A stretch of DNA of 64,000 nucleotides from Treponema sp. Its GTDB lineage: Bacteria > Spirochaetota > Spirochaetia > Treponematales > Treponemataceae. The translations under genes and the position numbers were made by a program. The stretch is from assembly GCA_017617145.1 (NCBI GenBank), contig JAFZWX010000215.1, forward strand, positions 17,292-81,291. The letters are read 5' to 3'. A model generated the notes under the pieces. That model had not been told where the DNA came from. It saw only the letters and a list, made by a program, of their open reading frames with translations, and made no database searches. Below, one piece after another: positions 24,376 through 32,529 of this stretch; the stretch's first letter is position 1; every line of letters begins with the position of its first letter.

Positions 24376-27300
24376 ATGGCTAAATTAGTAATTTTGAAAT
24401 CATTTATGGATTCTTATTATGATGATATGATTGAAAAATCAACAACTCATAAATATATCAGACGAGTTCCAAAATCAACCGGCAAGGGTTATAACTATTT
24501 TTATCCATCAGATTTTAAGAAACCTATGAAAGCTCTCTTGTCTTTCTTTGGTATGAAAGAAGATACAGTAGATAAAGCTTACACAAACAACAACATTCAG
24601 CAGAGTTACGGTGTAACAAAACAGGGATTTGCTCAGCATGTTCTTGAATACCTTACAAACAGAAAAACCTGGAATACTTTCTTTGCAAACAAAGCAAATA
24701 GAGATAAGTATAAAGTGCCTGAGAAACCAGAAACAAAAGAAACAGTAGAAGTAAAAGAAAAGGTAATTGAAGGTGGAAAAACAAAAGAAAAAGTTTCTGT
24801 AGAAGTTAAAGAAACAAAAGAAAAGAACTTTAAGTCATCATGGAACCGTTCTTTGATGCGAAAAATCTATTCCATGTATAACAAAGTGCCGGAAGATAAT
24901 ATTGAAAACAAAGCCGGTATAGATTCAATTAAAGTCGGTGATTCTGTAAGTTATAACGGCCGTGTAGGGAAAGTAACAAAAGACTTTGAAAACGGCATGA
25001 TGTTTGTAAATTTTGAAAACGGTGGAATGGGTAGATTTGCCGTAAAAGACTTGCAGAAAATGGATGTAACGGCAGATGAAGTAACTGAAAGTTCAGAATT
25101 AAATGCTGCAGAACAGAATGTAAACGGAACCAATGAAGCTGTTCAGGAAGAAGTAAAAGATACATCAGCTTTAAGTGAAGCTATGATGGGAAATGACAAT
25201 GCAAAGAAATTGGGTGCAATTGAAGAATTTGAAAACGGATGGAATTTCAAGTTGCAGCCTGATACAAAAGATAAACTCTTAGAGCAAATGTCAGAATACA
25301 CAATTGATGCTTTGAGCAATACAATGTCAGAGTTTACCAGAAATATTACAGACTTTACAATGAACAATCTTGATGAATCAATTGTTTCAATGAATGAAAG
25401 AATTGCAAAAGAAAACCTTCTATTGCTCAGGCTGTATAAACAGGTTCAAAGGGATTATCTTATTTCTTTAAGAGATAAACAGAAAGAACAGCTTGTTGAA
25501 AGTGAAACAAGTGAAAAAGTTGAATATACAGATGGTGAAAAGGCTGCAATTGCTCTTGCATACAGAAAGGAAAAGGACTTTGATCCAACATTGAGTGATT
25601 ATGCATATTATGAAAAAATCAAGGCAAAATTCCCTGAACTTGAAGAAAAAGGTGAACTTTACAGCACAATGCTTGAAGTAAAGGACATGATGTTCAATGA
25701 AAGCAGATTAAAGGCTGCAAAGGATTATCTGAATGGTTTAACTGAAAAAGAAGAAGTTCAGCCAGAAACTGAAAGCAATGATACAACAGAAACAAAGAAC
25801 GATGCTGTAGATTATTATGTTTCTGGTGATGGAATGTGGATTAACAAATATTTAAGAGATCCAGAACAGTTTGCAAAAGAAGGTGGAAACGTTACAGAAG
25901 AAGAAAAACAGATTATTGCAGAACTTGATAAAGAAACAACTTCAACACCTGTAACAGATAGAAAACTTTACAGAGCTGTAGATGCAAGTGCCATCTTTGG
26001 CAATATTTCAGATGGTGATTTTGATGATTTGATTGCTCATGTTGTATATGGCAATAATGATAAACTTATTGCAAATAAAGCAACGGTACTTATAAATCGT
26101 GCAGAAAACAGCCAGATAACGGAACCTGGCTTTATGTCTACAACAAAAGACAAGGAAATTGCAGAAAATTGGGATGGCTTTACCGGTTCAAACAAGGAAG
26201 TTGTTCTTGAACTTGATATTCCTGATGGAATGACAGGAAAGGATCTTGCTGCATACGATGTGGAAGGTGAAGAACAGAAAGAAGTTTTGCTGCCTAGAAA
26301 TACTGATTATTTCATTAAAAAGATTACTCAGGGTGAAAACGGCAAGATTCTTGTTCAGGCTCAGGTTCTTGGCCAGCATGGAAATCATATTGCAATGCTT
26401 GGAAATCAAAATGCTCGTAAATACGGACTTTCAGAAGAAGATGAGCTTGAATATAACAGACAGTATAACTGGTATAAAGATACCTATGTAGATGGAGTAA
26501 GAAAAAACAATCCATATTCAAATGAAGAAGAAACAATTGAAGGTATTCTCAAAAATGAAGCTGATGAACGTTTCAAGGTTTATGGAGAAGATGATATTGC
26601 TTACCTTGCCTTGAAAGATTTGTACATTGATACAACAGGAAAAGATTATACTCCACCGGCTGCAGAGAATACAGATGAACCAAAGCCTTTGACAGAAAAG
26701 CAGACAAAAGAAGAAGAAAAGGAATATAAAAAAGCTCGTGAAAAGGCAGATTTACCAAAAATCGGCATAAATTATGGGGATCGTATTTCTGCAATGGAAG
26801 ATTCAGTTTCTCTTAATCCTAACGATGTAAACTATGCTTATAAAGATACAGGATATATTGCCGGTTCTCAGAAAGAGAAGATTCAGGACTTCTGGAAACG
26901 TAAAAAGGAAAGTGGAGAAGGAACAACTATTGAAGAAATTAACTGGACTTCTCTTGAAGAAAATCCACGTTATGCAGAACAGCAGATTACAAAGGCTAAT
27001 ATCCTTGGAGATATTGATTATAACTCATTCAGAGAAAAGGGAATGGATTCTCGTGCAGCTTATCTTGCAAGTCGTGTTTTTGCTGCAATTCCAAAAGAGC
27101 CTGATGGCCATGATGTTACAGCCAGAAAGAATTATGTAATTGCCGTAAATACTGTAAAAGACAGACTTTCAGAATGTAAAACAATCGGAGAAGTAAAAGA
27201 GTTTGTTGATGATGTTTACGGTGAATATAAACAGACTTTTGATTCCCAGATTTTAAGGGTGCCGGAAGTAAACAAGGCTAAGGCAGAAAGAGATGAAGTT

Positions 27301-29151
27301 ATGAGGGAAGCTGAAAAAGTCAGGAACGATGTTATGGAATGGTGCAGAAATGAACTTGTTCCAAAATACAAAGCTCTTGGCAAGAAAGAAAGAAAAGCTT
27401 TCTGGAGATACAGAGAAGAATTGAAGAAAGAAATAATTGCCAAAATCAAGGAATATGATTCTGAATTCAACAATGAAGATATATACATTGAATTTGATAC
27501 AGGCAATATGTGGTGGCCTATAAACATCAGTCGTGAAGGTATTTTTGAAAAACGGCTTGATGAAAAATTGGATAAACTCAAAGCAGCAAGAAACAAGGCA
27601 AAAGATGAAATAATGAAAGATAATGTTACTTATGACACCTGGAAAGCCTTGGGCAATTTTGCTGATTTGAGATTCTCAAAGACATTCCAAACTCACTATA
27701 ACAACTTAAAGGCTTATGATGAAAAATACCGTACAGATAAAGACGGAAACCAGGTTGAAAATTATTCATATAAATATCGTGATAAGGCTTATGATAAATA
27801 TGAAGATTGGGAATGGCTTGATGCAAGTAAAAACAAGGTTGCCAGAAAGGAATCTGAAATAATTAAGGGTAAGAAAAAAAGAACCTTTGAAATGATTGTT
27901 CCAAAGACAATTGAAAGAAAAGGTGGAAGGGATATTTCTGTAAAATCTACAGCAGAACTTAAAAAAGCCTTTAATTTAAGGGATGTTCAGACAGGTTCTT
28001 ATGTTCAGTCTGATCCTGTAAGTGCAAAATGGCATGTTGATAATCTTGCAGCCGGATTTGCTGATTTGGCTGATGTACTTGGCATTAAAGATGATCAAAT
28101 TTCATTGAACGGCCGGTTGGCATTAGCTATTGGTGCCAGAGGTCATGGTGGTGCTTTGGCTCATTATGAACCTGTTGAACGTGTAATCAATATTACAAAA
28201 TTCCGTGGTGGTGGTTCTTTAGGCCATGAATGGTTCCACAGCTTTGATAATATGATTGCAGAAGCAATTACAGGTGGAAATGTAAGTGTTTATATGTCAG
28301 ATCCAACTCGTCAGAGTAAAACAGTAAAACTGATGGATGCTTTCAAGCCTGATGCTTACCATGATGCAATTCCGGATAATGAATTGTCTTTGAAAGTAAG
28401 GGATAAGTTTATCAATCTTGTAAATGCAATGATGACTGGTGATACACCTGAAACAGAAGTTGTTTTATATGGCAAAGAAGATGTTGAACAGGCAAAAAAC
28501 TTTTTTGAAAACCAGATAACAAGATATATCGGCAGTTATTATGACAGGGATGGATTCTACAAAAAATTATCAGAAGCAAAAACTCTTGATGAGGCAATAT
28601 CAGCCATAAATGAAAAGTTTAAGAGTACAGTTATGCTTATTCGTGAAAATCGTGATAAAGTCGGAAAACTTGGAAAGTATGAGCAGAAACGTATGAAAGA
28701 AATTGTAAAGACTTATGAAAAATACAGAGTAATGGCTGCTGCTTATTTTGATCCAAAAGAAGCTAAGGCTGATGGTGGAGAAGTTACTGTAAAAACAGGA
28801 AGAACAGTTTCACGATTCTATGAAGATGCAAAGAAACTTGATGAAGGTAAACAAAAGTCTTATTGGTCTACACCTTTGGAAATGGCTGCAAGAGCTTTTG
28901 AAGCATATCTGGTAGACAAATTAAAGGAAAGAGGCCAAAAAAATGATTATCTTTCTGGTTCTGCAAGTAATGATGTATATGCTGGTGCATGGTATCCATA
29001 TCCAACAGAAAAAGACAGAATTAAGATAAATAAGGCTTTCGATGAACTGTTTGAAGTAATCAGGAATGAAAATGCAATCAGAAAAGCTTTGGATATTCTT
29101 GATAAGCCAAAATTCATTATAAAAGGCAGCAGATTCCTGATAAGAAAATAA
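24376..29151 (+). CDS. Giant polyvalent protein: ADP-ribosyltransferase plus metallopeptidase
   Basis: A 1,591-residue protein. The leader KYIRRVPKSTGKGYNYFYPS (~27-46) is shared with neighbours. An SH3-like GDSVSYNGRVGKV domain follows near 190. Residues ~485-675 form an ADP-ribosyltransferase: LYR533, PGFMS588TT and Q634-K-E636 before VLLPR, i.e. the R-S-Q/E-x-E signature. The C-terminal part (~1180-1590) matches the LPD1-type large polyvalent domain with GARGHGGALAHYEP and the zincin motif HEWFH (1284-1288). Probably packaged and injected to modify and cleave host proteins; substrates are unknown. Confidence 0.8.
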   Translation: MAKLVILKSFMDSYYDDMIEKSTTHKYIRRVPKSTGKGYNYFYPSDFKKPMKALLSFFGMKEDTVDKAYTNNNIQQSYGVTKQGFAQHVLEYLTNRKTWNTFFANKANRDKYKVPEKPETKETVEVKEKVIEGGKTKEKVSVEVKETKEKNFKSSWNRSLMRKIYSMYNKVPEDNIENKAGIDSIKVGDSVSYNGRVGKVTKDFENGMMFVNFENGGMGRFAVKDLQKMDVTADEVTESSELNAAEQNVNGTNEAVQEEVKDTSALSEAMMGNDNAKKLGAIEEFENGWNFKLQPDTKDKLLEQMSEYTIDALSNTMSEFTRNITDFTMNNLDESIVSMNERIAKENLLLLRLYKQVQRDYLISLRDKQKEQLVESETSEKVEYTDGEKAAIALAYRKEKDFDPTLSDYAYYEKIKAKFPELEEKGELYSTMLEVKDMMFNESRLKAAKDYLNGLTEKEEVQPETESNDTTETKNDAVDYYVSGDGMWINKYLRDPEQFAKEGGNVTEEEKQIIAELDKETTSTPVTDRKLYRAVDASAIFGNISDGDFDDLIAHVVYGNNDKLIANKATVLINRAENSQITEPGFMSTTKDKEIAENWDGFTGSNKEVVLELDIPDGMTGKDLAAYDVEGEEQKEVLLPRNTDYFIKKITQGENGKILVQAQVLGQHGNHIAMLGNQNARKYGLSEEDELEYNRQYNWYKDTYVDGVRKNNPYSNEEETIEGILKNEADERFKVYGEDDIAYLALKDLYIDTTGKDYTPPAAENTDEPKPLTEKQTKEEEKEYKKAREKADLPKIGINYGDRISAMEDSVSLNPNDVNYAYKDTGYIAGSQKEKIQDFWKRKKESGEGTTIEEINWTSLEENPRYAEQQITKANILGDIDYNSFREKGMDSRAAYLASRVFAAIPKEPDGHDVTARKNYVIAVNTVKDRLSECKTIGEVKEFVDDVYGEYKQTFDSQILRVPEVNKAKAERDEVMREAEKVRNDVMEWCRNELVPKYKALGKKERKAFWRYREELKKEIIAKIKEYDSEFNNEDIYIEFDTGNMWWPINISREGIFEKRLDEKLDKLKAARNKAKDEIMKDNVTYDTWKALGNFADLRFSKTFQTHYNNLKAYDEKYRTDKDGNQVENYSYKYRDKAYDKYEDWEWLDASKNKVARKESEIIKGKKKRTFEMIVPKTIERKGGRDISVKSTAELKKAFNLRDVQTGSYVQSDPVSAKWHVDNLAAGFADLADVLGIKDDQISLNGRLALAIGARGHGGALAHYEPVERVINITKFRGGGSLGHEWFHSFDNMIAEAITGGNVSVYMSDPTRQSKTVKLMDAFKPDAYHDAIPDNELSLKVRDKFINLVNAMMTGDTPETEVVLYGKEDVEQAKNFFENQITRYIGSYYDRDGFYKKLSEAKTLDEAISAINEKFKSTVMLIRENRDKVGKLGKYEQKRMKEIVKTYEKYRVMAAAYFDPKEAKADGGEVTVKTGRTVSRFYEDAKKLDEGKQKSYWSTPLEMAARAFEAYLVDKLKERGQKNDYLSGSASNDVYAGAWYPYPTEKDRIKINKAFDELFEVIRNENAIRKALDILDKPKFIIKGSRFLIRK

Positions 29152-29179
29152 CCTGTCTGCAAGTGTAGAAAAGGTTTCT

Positions 29180-29216
29180 GGTAACGTATTCTTTATAGGA
29201 TGCGTTACCTGTTTTT
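29180..29216 (+). terminator. Leader terminator before 29230 gene
   Basis: GGTAACGTATTC pairs with GGATGCGTTACC (12 bp, two GU) around a TTTATA loop, followed by TGTTTTT and the AAGGAG ribosome site of the next gene. Confidence 0.75.
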
Positions 29217-29229
29217 AAGGAGTTGTGAA

Positions 29230-29859
29230 ATGAAATTATGTGTTAGAAAAGATATTTTTGATAGCATTTGTGATTCTCTTGGAATAGAAAAGGCATATAA
29301 ATATATTAGACGATGGGAAAAGCCAGGTGGTGGTTGGAATTATGAATATCCATCAGATATGCCTAGAAACACAAGAGAAAATGATAAGATTGTTACTAGA
29401 AGAAAAGCTAGAAAACATATTGCAAATAAAACTAAAATAATAACAGGTGTCAAACTAATTCAAAATGATGATGATTATGATAGAGAAGTAAACAGACTAA
29501 AACAACTTTCAAGAAAAGGACAATTAAGATGTAAGGCTCTTGGAAATGAAAATATTATAATTAATGATATTACTATAGAGCATACGAAAGCGACAAAAGG
29601 TGATCCCAGACCACCAAAAGAAGTTTATCACAAGAGAATGTTATTTTCTTTTGCAGAACAGGTTTTAAAAAACGGTATTTTGAATGAGGTAACAAGAAGA
29701 AATACAAAGGGGAAAGAACATATTACTTATGGAATTGTAAATATGTGCAGGTATTATGATAAATACCTAGATAAAGTAGTAGATATTCCGGTAGAAATAG
29801 CTGTAGGGTATGATGAAGATTCAAAGAAATATGTATTATCTGCATCAGATTTTGAATAA
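29230..29859 (+). CDS. Polyvalent-leader protein with LPD3-like domain
   Basis: A 209-residue protein. Its N-terminus YKYIRRWEKPGGGWNYEYPSD is a copy of the leader in the 24376 protein. The C-terminal region (KEVYHKRMLFSFAEQVLKNGILNEV...VDIPVEIAVGYDEDSKKYVLSASDF) resembles LPD3/ColE5-like nuclease-fold domains of polyvalent proteins; this is a tentative match. ATG 29230 follows AAGGAG. Its stop codon overlaps the A-tract of a leftward terminator. Confidence 0.55.
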   Translation: MKLCVRKDIFDSICDSLGIEKAYKYIRRWEKPGGGWNYEYPSDMPRNTRENDKIVTRRKARKHIANKTKIITGVKLIQNDDDYDREVNRLKQLSRKGQLRCKALGNENIIINDITIEHTKATKGDPRPPKEVYHKRMLFSFAEQVLKNGILNEVTRRNTKGKEHITYGIVNMCRYYDKYLDKVVDIPVEIAVGYDEDSKKYVLSASDFE

Positions 29860-29962
29860 AAAAAATCCCTTTCAAAATATTGAAAGGGATGTATTGTATG
29901 TTTCAGCGGTACATACCGAACTCGATCCATCAACCAATTTAGATGGCGTACATTCGACCTAT
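29858..29962 (-). ncRNA. Predicted leftward small RNA, ~105 nt
   Basis: On the minus strand a TTGACA-N17-GATAAT promoter (29969-29997) would start RNA near 29962, and the hairpin ATCCCTTTCAA/TTGAAAGGGAT (29865-29890) with eight U ends it near 29858. Between them the RNA can form CCATC/GATGG with outer CGAA/TTCG, and GTATGT/ACATAC. No start codon opens more than a few codons. Complete promoter, folded body and terminator make a small regulatory RNA likely. Confidence 0.65.
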
Positions 29963-29968
29963 ATTTAT

Positions 29969-29997
29969 ATTATCTGATAAAACATTGTTTTTGTCAA
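29969..29997 (-). promoter_or_regulatory. Promoter of leftward small RNA
   Basis: Read on the minus strand: TTGACA (29997-29992), 17-bp spacer, GATAAT (29974-29969). The -35 is a perfect consensus. No leftward ORF follows, only the predicted small RNA. Confidence 0.6.
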
Positions 29998-30023
29998 GTA
30001 AAAAAGTATTGCAAAATAAAAAC

Positions 30024-30061
30024 TTGATTATTTGTGAAATATGTAAGATAATAACTTACAA
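30024..30061 (+). promoter_or_regulatory. Promoter with repressor palindrome over -10
   Basis: TTGATT (30024-30029), 17-bp spacer, GATAAT (30047-30052). The 21-bp palindrome ATGTAAG-N7-CTTACAA (30041-30061) covers the -10, so binding would block polymerase. It drives the 30156 gene through a leader terminator. Confidence 0.65.
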
Positions 30062-30083
30062 GAAATAGATTTGTCTTGAAAAG

Positions 30084-30121
30084 GGCAGTCGGTTTAGTTT
30101 TATAACCGGCTGCCTTATTTT
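30084..30121 (+). terminator. Leader terminator before 30156 gene
   Basis: GGCAGTCGGTT pairs with AACCGGCTGCC (11 bp, one GU), followed by TTATTTTTTT. The leader carries TTGTCTTGAAAAGG immediately before the stem, as at 24290, 32455 and 50735. Confidence 0.8.
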
Positions 30122-30155
30122 TTTAACTTTTATTTTTCCTGGGAGGATTTGGAAA

Positions 30156-32366
30156 ATGGCAAGATTCATGGTAAAAACTAGTGAATACAAGAATGTTTGT
30201 AAGGCTGTTAATGACAGAAAGTTAGCAGAGCTTAAAAAAGAGATAATTGAAATCCTGAAAAAGCAGGATGAAAAAGAGTTCAAGAAAGCTGTAGATTTAT
30301 TTGAATCTCAGGAAATGCATTATTCACATCTTGAAAAATCAATTACAGGGAAATGGGTTGAAAAGGCCGGCTATGGTGTTGGTACAGTCCGTATCTGGAA
30401 AGGAAAGAAATACAAGAAAATTGCTCCTGGCAAATGGGCTAGAGTTTTTGATAAAGAAGGTCGTGGAACCAATATTGCCATTGGTAAACTGATTTCAAAG
30501 GTTCAGAAGATTGATAACGTTGAAGATCTTATGGCTTTGGTTATGGCAAATAAACAGCGATTTGTTGATGAAAATGGAGTTGATTTACCTGTTCTTGATA
30601 AGCTCCGTGCTGCTGTAGATGCTCGTAATGGCAATGTAGGAAACAAGGGAACTTCTAAAATTAAAAATACAACATTGAAATATGATGATAATGGTAAGAT
30701 TAAAGAAGTTGAATCAACTTTAATTGAACCATCAGATACGGCCAGAAACTTCAAATATAATAAAGATAAACTTAGCATTAATGAATTGAAAGATGCAAAG
30801 AATGAAATTGATTCTTATATCCAGAAATTGAATAAAGAAATTAGTTCTTTGGAAAAAATTAAAAAAGAAAATGCGGATAAACTCACAGATAATGCAAAAG
30901 CAAATATTGATGGTAATATTGCTTATTCAAAAAACATTATAAATGCTTATTCAAAGGATAAAGCAGATTGCGAAAAACTTCTTGAAGAAAAGAAAAATAA
31001 GCCGGCCGAAAAGGAAGAATTGTCTATGAAAGAAAAGGTGTTGATTGCAACCGATGAAGGGTCAAAAAAGGAGCTTGGCCGTGGTAAGATGTATAAAAAA
31101 CATATTACCGAAATTCAGAAGATTGCAAATTCAAATATAAATGATATTCCAGAAAATCTTAAAACTATTAATGATTTTGTAAAATATCAGGATAGTTTGT
31201 ATAATCCAGATTATAAACAGGCTGGTAAAGATTATGCAAGATTAAAGAATCATGAACTTGCAAGAGAGATTTGGCAGAAAGTTGAAGATGGTGAAGCAGA
31301 ATGGGATGAAAACGGCTATCTGAAACTTGATGAAAATGGATTACTTGCAAAGCCTGAAAAGAAAGAAGAAATTTCTACCAAAATATCAGTAGAAGAAATG
31401 AAATCTATGTCTGATGATGAACTTAAAGATTATGAGGCAAAACTTGAAAAAGAACTGCTTGGTATGAATCGTAATAATCCTGATTTTGCCGATAAATATA
31501 ATCATTGGAGAGAAGTTCATGGTGAGAATAATGACAGATTCCACCAGAGAATTGAAGATGAAGCAAAAGCAGAAAAGCAAAAAGAATCAGATGCAAAGGC
31601 CGAAAAGGAAAAGGAAATCAAGGAAAAATATCACGGATATTTTGACAGCCGTTCAGGACTTGATAAAGCAAGAGACTTGAAAAACCTGGAAAAGAAGTTC
31701 AATTTTGACGGCAAGGTTATGACAAGCAAGGACTTTGTTGAACAGGCTATTGATAACGGTGCTGAAATCAAGGAAAGGGAAGTAAACAAGCTTGATTATC
31801 CATCAAGAACTCGCTGGAACAGAATGAACGGCTATGAACAGGAACAGTATGAAAGAAGAATCAAGGAAGCCGGAAAAAAGACTGTATACTCAATTAACGG
31901 CTATGAATTCCCTAAAACTGTAGTTGATTATGCAAAATACTACAAGGAAAACGGTAAGAAAGGTTCAGGTGAAGAAAAATCTTCTCTTTCTGATGTTGCA
32001 ATAAAGAACAGAGCATCTTCTATTGCAAGTTCTGTAGCATATTCAAAGACTTATCAAGAAAAAATGGGGGCTCCATTCAATATGGAAGTTGCAGAATCAA
32101 TTATAGATGATGCAGATGATATGGATGAACCAACAAAGAAAGCTGTAAGAGAAGAACTTAAAAAGCTTTATTCTGAAAGAAAAGTTCAGAAATCGCTTGA
32201 TAATCAGTTCCTGATGGACATGTTTGTTGAAGATGAAATCCAAAAAGTTGAAGAAGAACAGGAAGAAGAATCTCTATTTGATGATTACTCAGCAGAACAG
32301 CCTGGTTTGTTCAATTCAACGGCTATGAAAGTTCAAGAAGCTTTCAACAGATGTAAAGTGATGTAA
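30156..32366 (+). CDS. Polyvalent-leader coiled-coil protein
   Basis: A 736-residue protein. The N-terminal ~130 residues (KAGYGVGTVRIWKGKKYKKI around residue 70) are homologous to those of the 21876 metallopeptidase protein. The rest is charged and largely coiled coil with no catalytic motif that I recognise. GGGAGG precedes the ATG. It is likely another head-packaged protein whose N-terminus acts as a sorting or docking domain. The gene end carries the next operator/promoter. Confidence 0.6.
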   Translation: MARFMVKTSEYKNVCKAVNDRKLAELKKEIIEILKKQDEKEFKKAVDLFESQEMHYSHLEKSITGKWVEKAGYGVGTVRIWKGKKYKKIAPGKWARVFDKEGRGTNIAIGKLISKVQKIDNVEDLMALVMANKQRFVDENGVDLPVLDKLRAAVDARNGNVGNKGTSKIKNTTLKYDDNGKIKEVESTLIEPSDTARNFKYNKDKLSINELKDAKNEIDSYIQKLNKEISSLEKIKKENADKLTDNAKANIDGNIAYSKNIINAYSKDKADCEKLLEEKKNKPAEKEELSMKEKVLIATDEGSKKELGRGKMYKKHITEIQKIANSNINDIPENLKTINDFVKYQDSLYNPDYKQAGKDYARLKNHELAREIWQKVEDGEAEWDENGYLKLDENGLLAKPEKKEEISTKISVEEMKSMSDDELKDYEAKLEKELLGMNRNNPDFADKYNHWREVHGENNDRFHQRIEDEAKAEKQKESDAKAEKEKEIKEKYHGYFDSRSGLDKARDLKNLEKKFNFDGKVMTSKDFVEQAIDNGAEIKEREVNKLDYPSRTRWNRMNGYEQEQYERRIKEAGKKTVYSINGYEFPKTVVDYAKYYKENGKKGSGEEKSSLSDVAIKNRASSIASSVAYSKTYQEKMGAPFNMEVAESIIDDADDMDEPTKKAVREELKKLYSERKVQKSLDNQFLMDMFVEDEIQKVEEEQEEESLFDDYSAEQPGLFNSTAMKVQEAFNRCKVM

Positions 32367-32416
32367 GTAATAAACTTACATATACCTTGACAAAAGTAAG
32401 AATATGGCTTTATACT
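32361..32416 (+). promoter_or_regulatory. Capsid operon promoter with repressor palindrome
   Basis: The palindrome ATGTAAG-N7-CTTACAT (32361-32381) lies just upstream of TTGACA (32387-32392), an 18-bp spacer and TATACT (32411-32416). Sequence from -35 to -10 is strikingly similar to the early promoter at 61646 (shared AAGTAAG and GGCTTTATA). Confidence 0.75.
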
Positions 32417-32467
32417 ATATTTAGTCATATTTTCCATATTAAATAATTTATTGATTTGTTCTGAAAA

Positions 32468-32512
32468 GGGCAGTCATGACGTGAAAAACGTTGTGGCTGC
32501 CCTATTTTTTTT
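32468..32512 (+). terminator. Leader terminator before prohead protease
   Basis: A 15-bp stem GGGCAGTCATGACGT / ACGTTGTGGCTGCCC with three GU pairs, GAAAA loop and an eight-T tract, followed by CAGGAG and ATG 32530. Confidence 0.85.
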
Positions 32513-32529
32513 GTTTCAGGAGTTGTGAG

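Noticed and set aside
29858..29962. tRNA, hammerhead ribozyme or short toxin gene for the leftward RNA
   Set aside because: No cloverleaf, no CUGANGA core and no ORF beyond a few codons.
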